A stretch of 64,000 nt of DNA from Norana najaformis (Eukaryota > Annelida > Clitellata > Crassiclitellata > Hormogastridae): assembly GCA_964023275.1 (NCBI GenBank), contig OZ029923.1, positions 10,857,738 through 10,921,737 of the forward strand, written 5' to 3'. A model generated the notes under the pieces. It saw only the letters and a list, made by a program, of their open reading frames with translations, was not told the DNA's origin and ran no database searches. A program made the translations under genes and the position numbers. Within the stretch, counting starts at the first letter, position 1. Every line of letters starts with the position of its first letter. Positions 1 through 12,279 of the stretch are shown here, one piece after another.

Positions 1-815
1 ATAAAGACCATTATCTCTCTACCAATGTAACCAATAATTGATACTTTTTACGCAATGACTTAAAAAGGCACCGAAACCGGTTTAGAGCAACGTGAAATTC
101 AATTTAGGTGCTACCAATGTTAAATATTCGTAAGCAAAATTCTCAACTAGAAGGCCCCAAAAGAAGGAATGTGGGTTATTTTTAAAAAATTATTTCAGCT
201 AAAGGTCTAGTTTTCTAAAAGTAATTTATTTTTTCTAAATTATTTAACAAAAGGTCTAGTTTGCTAACAGAATCATTGAAATTCCTGACCAATTTTTAAC
301 ATGCCTTTACACATCATATTCTAGTTTAACCGGGTGTTATCCCTTCAACTACTTCATTAGGATAGTTTGAAATAACCAAGTCAAAATACTGGCATGTTAT
401 TAAGTGTTTGCTAGTAACATCAGTTCATGTCAATATCACACAAGCAAAACAAGACCAAAGTTGTAAAAATCTCATTTATTCAGCATCTGAAAAACCAGTC
501 ATGAAAACTAGCTCATTCAGACAGTATGTAGTTTTTCCTCATTTTTTGCTTTAAGTCTGTTTTTAGTATTTGAGATCTTTCACAACCTTCTTCTTACTTT
601 CAAATTTAAAAGGCAACCCTCGCCAAAACCAGTTCAAGAGGGGGCAAAGAGGGGCTTGCTCAAAGTCATATGAGCGGAGGCAGGACTTGCCCCATGGATT
701 CGCCCTTGAAAGCAGATAAGGTTCTGATTAAAAATCCAAGACTCGTGCTTCCAATTCACGCAGCATGTATAAATCAGGAGAAAAGAGCGACTGTCAATTC
801 AATCGAGGCAGAGCA
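1..815. other. 3' flank of INO80C, no gene seen
   Basis: AT-rich sequence with no supported coding region. On the minus strand a possible poly(A) signal (AATAAA, read as tttatt on the plus strand at about 475-480) lies some 340 bp beyond the INO80C stop. A short direct repeat containing 'aaaggtctagtttgctaa' occurs twice between 190 and 270. Nothing else is recognised. Confidence 0.4.
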
Positions 816-3655
816 TCAAGGCATAATGCTGTTCGCTCTGCGCAATGTCAGAAGTCCGTAGACGATGTCGATCGGCAGGAGACGAACACGTGAATATTCC
901 TCGGCCGTTGCATATCGCAGCTTTGTCTGTGGATCGGTGTAGACCGCCTACAACAGGAAAAACAATTAAAAAAAAACAGTAACAGCCATTTCAGAACAAA
1001 ACTTTAGTAATTTTTCAATCTCAAGAGATCATTTCAATAATAACAACAATAATAAATTAAAAGTAATATTAGTAATATTACTTAAAATAACAACTGTTTA
1101 ATTAATAAAACAATGAAAGTGATTTTGTTTCCATTGGACTGTAATCCTTCGACTGTTTTATGATAGAACAGTCTTACAACGTGACAGACAGGGACACATA
1201 TACACCACAGGCAGGATAATGAGACAAACAAACATACAAAGACCAAGATAACCATACATACCGGAAGCCCAGAGATGTCTGAATACTTCTTGGCCGGTTT
1301 AAATGACGGTGGAGCATCAATATTACTATCTGCAACAAGAACAATGACTCTGATAACAATTGCCACCAATAAATGCTCTGGCAATTGTTAAAACATAGGC
1401 AACTGTATGTAACACTTTTTATCAGAACACATAGTATGGTGCCTTTTAGGTACCCCACAAAAGCATCACACACATGACTATGTAGCTGACCTCAAGAACT
1501 CGCTTTAAGGCAGTCTGAAATGTATGCTGAATAGACTCAAATGCAACAGTACACATGTGCACTGGAAGACTGTTTCAAGACAAAGTTTGAAGACAGAAGA
1601 AGGCACGGTGGATTTGAGTTGAATATTCGAATGTTGACAATTATCAGAACAAGCACGGTAACAAACTACAACCTTCTTGTAACATGCTTCATTATAATAA
1701 TGCAGATTGAGACATGGAAAATTTCAGCTTTAGAAAACTGACCTCATTCTTTTGAAAGTATTGTAACATAACCTTATTATAGCACATAATTTAATATGGC
1801 TCCAAGATGTCAGTGTTATACAGAGGTCTCAGTGTAGCTGCATAAAACAGACTGGTTTGTAATATCAAGTCTCTGCGAGAATCGAGCCACAAAGGAACGA
1901 GTTCTAAAGATCTGATTGGTGGAAATATGTAGGTCATGTCATACTCACATAATGTGTCATCTGGTTTCCAAGGCAACGCCCTTTCAGAGGAGACTATCTG
2001 TTTCAGCGTCTTCCAAGTTTTTGGTTTCTTGTTAGGAATATTACCTATGTTCAGCTGCAATAGCAAGGCAACACATCCAGTGACAACTGCTAGAAAACGT
2101 TGCCTAGGTTCAACTGTTCTCAAGAAGCTACATAAACTTTTGACTTTCTAATTTGACTAAAGGTTGCACCCTCTATTTTTTCAGCAGTGAGTTAGTTTAT
2201 GGACAGTCTTGTATTCAAGTTTTGGGTTTTAGTTCAGTTTAATGTTAATAGCGTTGGTGTTAGAATTCAGTGTCTGAGTTACGTTGTGGACAGCACTTAG
2301 GTTTAGCATTGATATACCAATTATTAGCAACAGATGAAGTAAGATAAAGTTAGACACACAGTTCGACAGTAGCAGTTGTTTGCCATCTTTACTGGGCCAA
2401 CTTCAGATCAAACTGCAAAGCAAATATTGTCATTTTGCTGCATTTTTCCACAACTTACCTTACCCCATCAAATGATGCTGCATCACTGGATTGTGCAGCT
2501 ACATAAATAAGAAATTGAAAGTGAAAGTGAAAGGCAGTTGACTAAGGTTAGTGGTCAACTGTCTTATGTAGGTTCATTCATTCATTCATTCATTCAGAGC
2601 ATTTATATAATGTCCCTTCAAGATATCCACCCACAGGCCCTCCCAGCAGTCACAATGAAAAAGAACACTTTTCATGCACTGGTTAAAGATGCACGCAGCA
2701 TCCCTGGCCATGAAAATACACAGATTCAGAGGGGAGGTCATTCCAATTAGAAGGTCCAACCTCTAGACTGATATGAATGGGGCTACTTATGATTTGATCT
2801 GTACGTGTATAAGCACAAGTAAGAAATTTCTTTCCCATTAAAGAAATACCATTTACCTCATATTTGTAATCCTTAAAGCAAAACTGCTTCTTTGGCGGCT
2901 CGGGTGGGGCTTCGGCTGCAGTTGTCATTGACGATGAAGTGTTGGCATCTAAAGCATCAAGTTCTGCCAATCCAACGACACACGATGCACTCTGTACAAT
3001 CAACAGAATCCTATGTAGTGTTCTAGTTCTACTTAAAAAATATAAATGAAATTATTACAATATGTTAATCTCACCATACTGTAAAAAATACTACAATTCT
3101 AAACAAAATTTAAAAATAAAACGTAAACCTATCACGAATGTTAGTTGGGTAATGAATATCATAACAGAATGAAAAATTATAAACAAGGCACAAAGCCACA
3201 AAAATGATTTGGTAATTTTTTGTCTTGTTTGGTGCCACGCTGAGACCCATTCTGTGGGCCTGGTTGAGTTTATCATTCTTATTATTATTATTCTATGAAC
3301 TCATCAGCACTGTACCTCTTGAAATCTCTGTGCAGGTCCTTCACACAAAACTGAGAACACTTCTCTACTACAAATCCTATCCCGATTCCTCCTCTTCTCC
3401 TTGCCTGTCTCGCCCAATTCTAAACACCATCCGTAGAGTCTAACTGTCTGCTTATCTGGAACTGAATCTGACCTTACCTGCCTATTGATTCTGTTTTGAC
3501 TGAGCGCCTGAAAAATAAACTGGTTCACGCGCCTTAGCCTGCGTTGGGCGCTGTAGAAATATCGAGTTTACTTTTACGATTAATCGTCTATATAAAACTG
3601 ATAAATTTACCGATTCAACCGACTGAGATTGCGGCTTTTTCTTTCTGGCAACCAT
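816..3655 (-). CDS. INO80C: INO80 complex subunit C (IES6 orthologue), 5 exons
   Basis: This is a nuclear subunit of the INO80 chromatin remodeller; in known INO80 complexes the YL1_C protein helps anchor the Arp5 module. Coding exons, in transcription order, are 3655-3611, 2991-2857, 2054-1949, 1329-1262 and 947-816. All introns are GT-AG and all phases agree, giving 161 residues. The start MVARKKKPQSQ is the first ATG before a GAATCG|GTAAAT donor. Exon 3 carries the conserved TWKTLKQIVSSERALPW block. Exons 4 and 5 carry the YL1_C domain, with IDAPPSFKPAKKYSDISGLP followed by YTDPQTKLRYATAEEY, and end in SIMP like vertebrate INO80C (SIVP). The N-terminus is shorter than in human (192 aa). 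Intron 1 contains an antisense L2 fragment. The next gene, MRPL9, lies on the same strand upstream. The identification is secure; only the first 15 residues rest on splice logic alone. Confidence 0.95.
2573..2597. repeat. (ATTC)n microsatellite
   Basis: Five to six tandem 'attc' units in INO80C intron 2. Confidence 0.8.
3300..3592 (+). mobile_element. L2 LINE 3'-end fragment (family A)
   Basis: About 290 bp matching the sense 3' end of the full L2 at 12297-15933. It includes the remnant of the ORF C-terminus, the 'gttttgactgagcgcctg' block, 'ggcgctgtagaaat' and an eroded GATTAC-type tail. It is 5'-truncated and sits in INO80C intron 1, antisense to the gene. Confidence 0.85.
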
Positions 3656-4750
3656 TTTGTTTAACAAAATGTCGCATTAATCAAAGACATGTAATTTATA
3701 CTTTTAACGAGCAACTCTAAAAATTACTCTCAAAATTCCACGAACACAGCATTGAGTTTAGCTGATCTCCAGGATTACATATTTGAAAGAAAAACAAGCT
3801 ATTATTATTGTATCGACCTCTAGCGGTTGATTGAAACAGTCTTTTAGTCAATCACGAATCGCCACTCTCGTCTGCATAGTAGGGGTTTGTGAAAAATTAA
3901 ACCGTTTGCAGCATTCTACAATTTTCCAGATAATTTAAAGAAAAATAGATGACAGAATTGCATCGTACTGTTATAGCGGATCAAACCTGTCAATACTGAT
4001 GGTGTGATCATTGCATTCTATTTTTGAAAACAGTTCCTAATGACCATTCCTTAGAGCGTTACCCCTATTGACACTTAATGAGTTGTCAAGGAAACCTTTG
4101 TAGCTGTACATCAACTTTCCTCAGCTCTGACCCCCACATTATTTCGACTAAAAGTTTGGGGGTTAAAAACGTACAAGAGATCCACACTTCTGAGGAGTGC
4201 CTGTATGCAAGTGAAGAAATGGTAGCTTTAATTCTATGTCCCCGACTACCCAGCAACGTCCCTTAACAAGTGTTAACTACACTGTAACATTCCTTTTAAA
4301 CCCACATCAGAACATTCAACAGGCCAATGAAAGTAAACACTGTTTAATCTGAAACATTTGCATCCGACTTCAGACTGTTTTACTGACAGTTTAAAGTAAT
4401 TCAACAGAAATTCTAAAGCTCAAGTACGGAGTACCTTAACATTTCTATCAGTCATTAGTTCATTGCATTTTTGGACTGTCCAAAATCCAATTCACAAAAA
4501 TTCTTGGTGCTCTGCATTCATGGCTAGAACAAGAGAATAGCCTCCTATCGATGTTTTGTCTCTGCATGCACAAAGCACTACAAAACACGAAGTAAGTTTT
4601 CTAATCCACGCTTATACACGTCCAGCTACAGTACATTAAAGTGAATCATCATCGCAAATCAGCACAAATGAATCGAATTAACGATAAAATTTCGGCCAAT
4701 CTGATGATTATAGATGAGTTGCGCACAAGATTTTCGTGCTGGAAAACAAA
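3656..4750. other. Intergenic spacer between INO80C and MRPL9
   Basis: This stretch contains the INO80C promoter side and the 3' flank of MRPL9, both genes being on the minus strand. I see no coding region, RNA gene or clear repeat here. Confidence 0.4.
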
Positions 4751-7700
4751 TTACTGCTTCAGCTTTAGATTGTGCAGTTTTTGTGCTGCTTTTGCTATTG
4801 ATTCGTAAATGTTAAACTTTGTTGAATCCGTATCACACCAGATACGTGGCAGCACGGGTGCTACGCTCTTGCTGCAGTGATAAACAATCGCCTTCACAGA
4901 TACGGTATCGAGTTTGTTGACCTAAAATTGAGAAAAGTTCACAACAAACACTACATTCGATTATTCAATCTTAATATAAAAAACATCTGAACAACAGCCT
5001 CAGTTTTACAAAACCTCCACAATAATTTTACAAAACATAACCTCCACAACAGTGCTTATTTTATGCATGTCTATGCATGTCTACTCCAACATGAATACAT
5101 GGTTTGAACAGCCAAAAAGAAGGCTGTACACTTGGACGTCACCAGATGGGAAACATCGGAATCAGATAGATTACATACTGATAAACAAAAGATGGAAAAG
5201 CACGATAAGGGATGTAAGAACGAGACCAGGCGCGGATTGTGGAACTGATCATGAATTATTAGTGGCAACAGTGCAAACGAAATTGAAGAAATTGAAAAAA
5301 GGAGAAAGACTGAACACGTATGACTGCAAAGGAATTACACCGGAATACAGAACGGAAATAAGGAATAGGTTTGAAATATTAGAGAGGGACGAGACGATGA
5401 TAGATGAGGACAAGAACCACCTGTGGGAGAAGGTGAAGGGAATAATACTAGAAACTGCTGAGAAACACATTCCGAAGAAAAAGAAAGTCACAACAACTCC
5501 GTGGCTCTCGAAGGATGCTATCAACATAGCTGTAGAAAGAAAGGAGGCAAAAAAAGAAGGAGACAAAAACAAGGTACGAGAAATGAATAGAGCATTCCAA
5601 AAGCAAGCACGTATAGACAAAGAAAAACATCTAAATGCAATGTGCAAGGAAATGGAGGAAGAGGGAAAGAAAGGAAGAACTAAAGAAATGTTTTCAAAAG
5701 TGAGGGAAATAACGAGAAAATTCACACCAAGAATGGGATCAATGAGGTCAAGGGATGGACACATAATCGCAGACGAAGAGGAAATGAAGAACAGATGGAA
5801 AGAATACACAGAGGAGCTGTACAGTGAAGATAGGAGAGTAATGAAAGAACGAATCGATACATCAGAACATGAAAAGGAACCGACGTTTTGGAAGCAGAGG
5901 TGGAATGGGCAATTAGACAACTGAAGGACAATAAAGCACCGGGTCCAGATGGGATACCCATAGAAATGGTAAAAGCAGGAGATGGCGCAATGACAAAGAC
6001 AATAACAAAAATGTGCAATATCATATGGACAACCGGAAAATGGCCAGAGGATTGGAAGAGCTCAATCTTTATCCCTATATTCAAAAAAGGAGATGCGAGA
6101 GAGTGTGAAAACTACAGGACCATAGCAATGATATCGCACATAAGTAAAATACTACTTAAAATAATACATAAAAGAATGGAGAACATAATAGAGAGGGAGC
6201 TTCCAGATAACCAAGCAGGATTTAGGAAATCCCGCGGAACTCGTGATCATATCGCCAACATGCGGTGGATAATGGAGAGACAAAAGGAGTATGGACAAAA
6301 ATTATACATATGCTTCATTGACTATAGTAAGGCATTCGATTGCATTGATCATGAGTTGATGTGGAAAACCTTAATAGAAATGGGAATACCAAGGCACTTG
6401 ATACAACTTCTCAAGGGATTGTACGAAGAACAGATTGCGGTAATAAGAACTGAATTTGGAGATACTGAAAGAATCAAAATAAAGAAAGGAGTGAGGCAGG
6501 GATGCATTCTGTCCTCATTCCTATTTAACCTATATGCAGAAAGGATAATGAGGATGGCGGAAATGGATGGAGCAAAAGAGGGAGTAAAGATAGCGGGAAG
6601 AACACTGAATAATCTGAGATACGCAGATGACACAACACTATTAGCAGGTAAAAAAAAAGATCTGGTAGAACTGATAAGAAGGCTGAAGAGAGAGAGCGAG
6701 AAAGCAGGACTATACTTCAATATAAAGAAAACGAAGATCATGACAACAGCTGAGGAGGGCAGTTTTATGGTGGATGGAGAGGAATTAGAGACGGTAACAA
6801 GCTTTACATTCTTGGGATCAGTAGTAGAAAGAGAAGGAAAGTGTGACATGGAAATAAACCGAAGGGTGGCGATTGGAAAAGCAGCAATGAATGGACTAGA
6901 AAAAATATGGAAAGACAAACATGTGAGCACAGACACGAAAAAAAGATTGGTGAGGGCCTTGATTATACCAACAGTAACATACGGCAGTGAGACGTGGACA
7001 ATGACCAAGAAAATAGAGAAAAAAATCAATGCTTGTGAAATGTGGATATGGAGGAAGATGCTGAGAACATCATGGACGGAGAAAAGGACTAATGAATGGG
7101 TACGCAAGGCGATTGGAATTGAGCAAGATGAGACGTTACAACAAACAGTGCTAAAATCAAAGCTGAGGTTCTTTGGACATGTTATGAGATCAGATGGATT
7201 GGAAAAAGAAATGATGCTGGCTTGTGGAGAGGGAAAGAGAAAACAAGGGAGACCAAGGAAAAAATGGATGGACAAGATACAGGAATCAACTGGAATGAAG
7301 TGCTTATTTTATGCATGTCTACTCCAACCCAATAGGCAGTCCCATTCCATGCTGTATCATGTTTACCAAGCAGCATTTCTTATGTGCATCTTATGCCCAC
7401 TGTTACCAGCAGTGTATGCATGTACATATCTATGTATGTTTGTATGTATGAACACTTAACACAGCACCTTTAATTACCTATCAGAAGCAATGCAGTCACA
7501 ACTAGGTGTAAAAATAATGCTATTGGTCAACACAGGTTACATGGCACATTACAAAGCTAAAATAAGCAGGGTCGAGGTCATATGGTAGAAATAAACAACT
7601 GTGTAAGTTTACATTTACAGTATCTGTATCTGCAATTGATTAAATGCAAATGAATGAGTTGATGGTAACATGATGTTGCATCATGGATAAGATCAAAAGA

Positions 7701-10700
7701 CTCATCAGTTCGTACTTTAACTTGAACTGTCGTCTCAGTGGGTGCAGAAATTGGTTTTTCAGGAAGCTCAATGCAATCCTCTGATAAGATAACACCCTAG
7801 TGACAAACAAAATCAATCACTAATCATTTACTGGTGAATAGGTATGTAAAGTAATGTAACTGCTCATTTATTACACATCCCTACTGCCTTTGTGTGGTTC
7901 TTTAAAAGGCACTAAACAAGCAGCCAGATTCAGTATAAGTCCTCAGAGGCGTGGTTTGGGGTTGATGGATCTTTTGGCTTAAGTACAAATATGACAACAA
8001 CAATCCAACAATTGGACAACCATTCCCTAAAATGGGTTACAGTGCTGAACAACGAGTTGTTAATTTCCAATGTAGTTGGATTGAAAAAACACAAAGCGGT
8101 GAAAGGCAGACAATTCAGCGATCCATCAACACCCACCAGAATAGTTTAAACTATAAAGCCAGTGCTGATTTTTCAAATTCTAACTTTATAAAGCCAGTAA
8201 TGCCTGGACCGATAAAAATTTGAAGGAAGTGAAAAGTCATCCAGAAATTCACATAACATTAATTTCAAGTAAGCTACTGTACTTCCCTTTTGTTCAGATC
8301 AACAAAGTACAGAATTTAAATCAGCCACACTAATATATTCACACAGTGTCCATAGGAGAACACAAAAGGAACAGACGTGCTACAGTTGCCAAATTAACAC
8401 ATTCATTTATAGGTGACAGCATCAGTGGTCAAAGATATTACTCGATTCTGTGTCAACTTGAAACATTTCTAACTATTCCACCAGATTCTCTCTTACCACT
8501 GATGAATTCACCTCCATTGGCCTCTGATTCTACACCCGTTTTCGGGTGCAGATCAATTTAACTCGGCCTGTGATAACCTCAGATCAAGAATAACAGCCCA
8601 ATGCTTCATCCATTAAATGTTAGGTTAGATTTTCCTGAAACATACGCAATTTCTGAAGGCAACTTTCACGTGAGTCTTGTTAAGCTCCCAAGGAACTGTA
8701 GCACTCATGCCAATCGGTAAGGTCATGCCTGCCAGCTTTTTTAAAGTCTATAAAATATAAGCAGATATTTTAAAAAGAGAAATCACTCATTCCTTGTAAA
8801 ACACACAAACTCGAGGGTAGAAATTCCAGTGTACAGTAGTAACCATGCATTTTTAACATTTTAATGTAGGGCATCTAACACCCTTAACCAAGGTGCTTCA
8901 AGATATCTTATAAGTAAATGATAGCCTCTCATATCACTTATGATAGTTCATAAATAAATATACATTTACCACAATGTCAACTTCTAACTAATTTACCAGT
9001 CGTTAATAGTATTTTACAGCTACTGGAAAATGAATAACCTATTTTTATTCCAATGTAACAAAAATTCTATAGCACTTTCCCTGATCTCAGCTTTTTTGCT
9101 CCATCACGAATGATGAAACAAAAGAAGCCTAATAATTCAGTTATTACTTAAATATTTTGATGCCTAGTCACTTTATACAATGAATTAATTAAATGCACTT
9201 TATACAGACTAAGTAATTAATGAATTAATTAAATGTTCATCCTACCTGATGTCCAGTCAATGATTGTCTAACTTTGTCTTTGTTGCTCTGTAAAATAAAA
9301 CTAAAACCGTTAAAATAAAATGAGAAAGACAACTCAGAAATTTAATGTTTCTGTAAGGATGAATGCAATCTACAGTTTTGCATTTACAAAAAATGATTTC
9401 CTAAATCACTGACCATGCTTCTTGCTGCAAAAACCACATTAATGCCACGCACAATTTCAGCTATCATGACAGGATAAAAATTATGAATCGTAATCGTAAT
9501 CTCGAGATTTCTACAGCGCTCAACGAAAGCTAATTCGCGGGAACCAGCTTATTCACAGGCGCTCAGTCAAAACAAAATCGATAGGCAAAAGGGTCAAGAT
9601 CCAGAAGCAAGCCACATGGTGCAATAAATAAAATGGTAAAATTTTTGAATGTCTTGTTTTGTAGCTTCATGTACATCAAGTGAACTTGCAACCAGCAATA
9701 ACTTAACATCAAAAACAATCCTTCATTTTTCATTTGATAACAGAATTGCCTTCATGTCCAAGGACTGTCTTATTTATCGATTTCTAAACTTTTGCAGTCT
9801 TGAGATTCCTGCACATTTTCATAGCCAAACAAACTGTCACTAGGATTGTTCTAATTCATGTTTGAACTCTACAACCACCAGTTAAACAAGACCTCACAAT
9901 ATAACTGAATGTTTTAATAATTAGCTTACCTGTACTACAGATTCATATTTGATTAAATTTTCTGGACAAACATAATCTGCCACGCCAGATGGAAACATAT
10001 AATTCCTTGCTAATCTCTTCTCCATGGTGACAGTGTCTCCTTTGAAACCAAGTCCTATATGAGTGCCAAAACATTTCTAAATATTTTATTACTTACAAAA
10101 ACAAACAAATATTGGCTGAGTGCATTTCACACCCATTCTGTGTCTTGAACACAACACAACAATGATTAGCAGTTACAACACTAACGATACTATAGCAAAA
10201 AACATCTAAAGCAATGCAAAAATTCAAAAGCTATTAAAATGCCAAACAATCCATAGCTTTAATCTGCAAAACCATATGAAACAATTTATGAGTAAAGCTG
10301 TAAAGAAAATGCAAAACCTTCGATATCAGTTGCCAAAATGACATCCATGTTTCCAGCTGGTTTACTGTTAGTATCTTCCTCTAGAATATAGACATATTCT
10401 CTACGCTTTAGCTTTGGCCTGAAAGGTCCTGTCTGGTGCAATTTGTAAAGTCGCGGCTTATACATCCTCCGGACAATGGCAACATTCTAAAACATCAAAC
10501 AGAAAACAACAGTGACTAACCTCATAACATGACAAGAAAATGTAGCTATGTTAATGAAATCACATAAATGAAAAATGTTGAATCTGAGCCTTAAGCGAAT
10601 AAAATAACACGACTCTTACATTTGATATAATCTGATAAACTAATGCAACTTAAATAAGAGTAACTGTAATCATAATTTCGAGATTTCTACAGCTTATTCA

Positions 10701-11754
10701 CAGGCGCTCAGTCAAAACAGTCATCAGTAACAATCAGCAGTTGGTAAGAAAGTTCAATAAATAACCAGAAAAGACTGTTCCTGTGTTGCCATCACCATTT
10801 CCCATCCACATTTTGGATCTTCAATTTAACGGCTTGTTTTGTGCCATCTAAGATTGCATGGTCTTTGCAGTTGCAGTCTGGAGAAACCCAGAAATCCTAC
10901 CATCATTATCTGTGGTGTGCCTCTCTCTGAACCACTGCCCTTTCCTCAACATGCTGCCATCCATTTCTATTCAGGACATGTGTTCAGACCCTGTGTAGTC
11001 CGAAATTCAGTGGATGATCCATTCTTGTCCACGCATGGCAAAGGTATTCAGCAGGTCTCTTCCAACCTCTCGAGGAATCCTATGCCGGCTGATTTTCTGT
11101 CCTGCAGTTTTCAGTCTGACTTACCCTTACTGACTGTCGTGAAGATACAGCCAAAGGAACTGTACAGACTGCACGCAACAGGTGTCCACATGTATAGGCC
11201 ATGGCTCTTCAAGTGCAGCAACTATACAGATAATACAACATTAAGTAAGTGAGCATTTTATTCGTCACAATCAATGCTGTTGAATACAGCAGCATTCATA
11301 CAACTTATGTCACAACCACATCTGTGGAGTTGTACATAAAACTCACTAGGTGAAATATAAATCTGAAGTTAGCCATTCAACGATCCACTGACAACGGACA
11401 AACAGAACTAAAATACAGTTACATCTTTAGTTCTTGGCACTACTGTTGTTTCTATATCATTAATAATGTTTCAAGGGGCCACATTAATTTAAATAATTTA
11501 TACATGAGCAGCTACTGTCATTTTATAAGCAAATCGATACCACTAATGCGGTGTGTGTGAAGACTTAACAAGTATTGCTTCATTTCAACCATGAATTGAT
11601 CTAGAGAAATTATAACTGCCCGTACAACCGATAGATGCATAACGTTATCTGGACCTGAGCAGTTAACAGAGACATGAGTGGACTATAACTCCACAAAATA
11701 TTAAATACAAGACAGTACCTGTTTTAACTCAGACAAATTTATTATCTTGTACAT
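4751..11754 (-). CDS. MRPL9: Mitochondrial ribosomal protein bL9m, 7 exons (first one tentative)
   Basis: A structural protein of the mitochondrial large ribosomal subunit. Coding exons are 11754-11719 (tentative), 10486-10318, 10054-9930, 9287-9246, 8747-8646, 7796-7716 and 4921-4751, with GT-AG introns and consistent phases. Exon 2 gives NVAIVRRMYKPRLYKL...YVYILEEDT, matching human TVIVERWWKVPL...RVYKLVEDT. Exon 3 is the bL9 core (GLGFKGDTVTMEKRLARNYM). Exon 5 matches the VGMKNNVKWEL region, and exons 6 and 7 match GVVVAPHTLKLPEEPI and VNGLDTV. The tentative first exon encodes MYKIINLSELKQ and joins in phase, but it lacks an obvious mitochondrial presequence. An ATG at 11943 (MMAARKMRPTLT...) might belong to a further upstream exon. 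The last intron holds an antisense RTE LINE; other introns hold L2 ends at 9.5 and 10.7 kb. Confidence 0.9.
5051..5090. repeat. Left target-site duplication of the RTE insertion
   Basis: This matches 7299-7328 (30 bp beginning agtgcttattttatgcatgt) exactly, except that this copy holds one extra 10-bp 'tatgcatgtc' unit. The pair brackets the RTE body precisely. Confidence 0.85.
7299..7328. repeat. Right target-site duplication of the RTE insertion
   Basis: The 30-bp partner of 5051-5090, starting directly after the RTE coding sequence breaks off at KIQESTGM. Confidence 0.85.
9487..9610 (-). mobile_element. L2 LINE 3'-end fragment (family A)
   Basis: About 120 bp, nearly identical to 12300-12425: GATTAC-type tail, 'ctcgagatttctacagcgct', the 'gcgctcagtcaaaacaaaat' block and 'gggtcaagatccag'. 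It lies in an MRPL9 intron on the same strand. Confidence 0.9.
10668..10722 (-). mobile_element. Tiny L2 3'-end fragment (family A)
   Basis: About 55 bp of the same 3' end with an internal deletion: 'cgagatttctacag' is joined directly to 'cttattcacaggcgctcagt'. Confidence 0.75.
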
Positions 11755-11943
11755 GGACTACCATTAACGTTACATTCATGTAGTCGATGTGCACATCGTG
11801 GCAATTTAGATAGGTTAATGCCTACTGTCTGTAAACAATGCCTACATTCGGATTTTACTTATACGGACATAATACAATATAAGCTGGTAAGGGTGGCCAT
11901 GGTTTAGCGTCAATGTCGGCCTCATCTTTCGTGCTGCCATCAT

Positions 11944-12279
11944 AAAAAGCAACTTTGTTTCGACGATAAAATAATAAAATCATTAGTACAAAGTGTAAAT
12001 ATAATTCCAGTCGGATTTATGCATGTATAAGAAAGTAGAACATTTACACTTTAAAATGTTCAGCAACACACATGCATCACCGGATACGAGCTCAAAAGTA
12101 AGTAAGCACATAGCAGCGCAATAGCAGACAACGTATTTTATGGCCGTAGAACAGGCCCGTTATATTGCGATTAATTTTCTACAATTTTGCAAGTTAAACA
12201 CCCAGACCAAAATTTAAAAAACACAAAATAAAAGTTTTAAGCAAGAATAAAACGAGTGACTCGATTCTAACGATTTGTA
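11944..12279. other. Spacer between MRPL9 and the L2 element
   Basis: AT-rich sequence in which I see no gene. It may contain the MRPL9 promoter or an upstream exon of that gene. Confidence 0.3.

Larger units (their letters stand above)
5051..7328 (+). mobile_element. RTE-clade (BovB-like) LINE with flanking target duplication
   Basis: The element body is 5091-7299. The first reading frame (about 5091-5890) holds the C-terminal part of the AP-type endonuclease (TWTSPDGKHRNQIDYILINK, then a GTDHELLVA end motif) and the linker. The second (about 5888-7297) holds the reverse transcriptase with NKAPGPDGIPIEM, CFIDYSKAFDCIDHELM, GVRQGCILSSFLFNLYAE, LRYADDTTLLAG and the RTE-typical tail KLRFFGHVMR...KQGRPRKKWMD. 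These follow the BovB protein closely. The frames are offset by one base near 5885-5893, where loss of a T in a T run fits. The N-terminal endonuclease and the last 35-40 codons plus the 3'UTR are missing. It lies in the last MRPL9 intron, antisense to that gene. Confidence 0.9.

Noticed and set aside
5249-7275. Long minus-strand ORFs of 223 and 308 codons
   Set aside because: They are antisense shadows of the RTE coding strand, with no motifs of their own.
10839-11252. A 137-codon plus-strand ORF in the 5' part of MRPL9
   Set aside because: No recognisable domain, composition unlike the host exons, and inside an intron of the opposite gene. Possibly repeat-derived.
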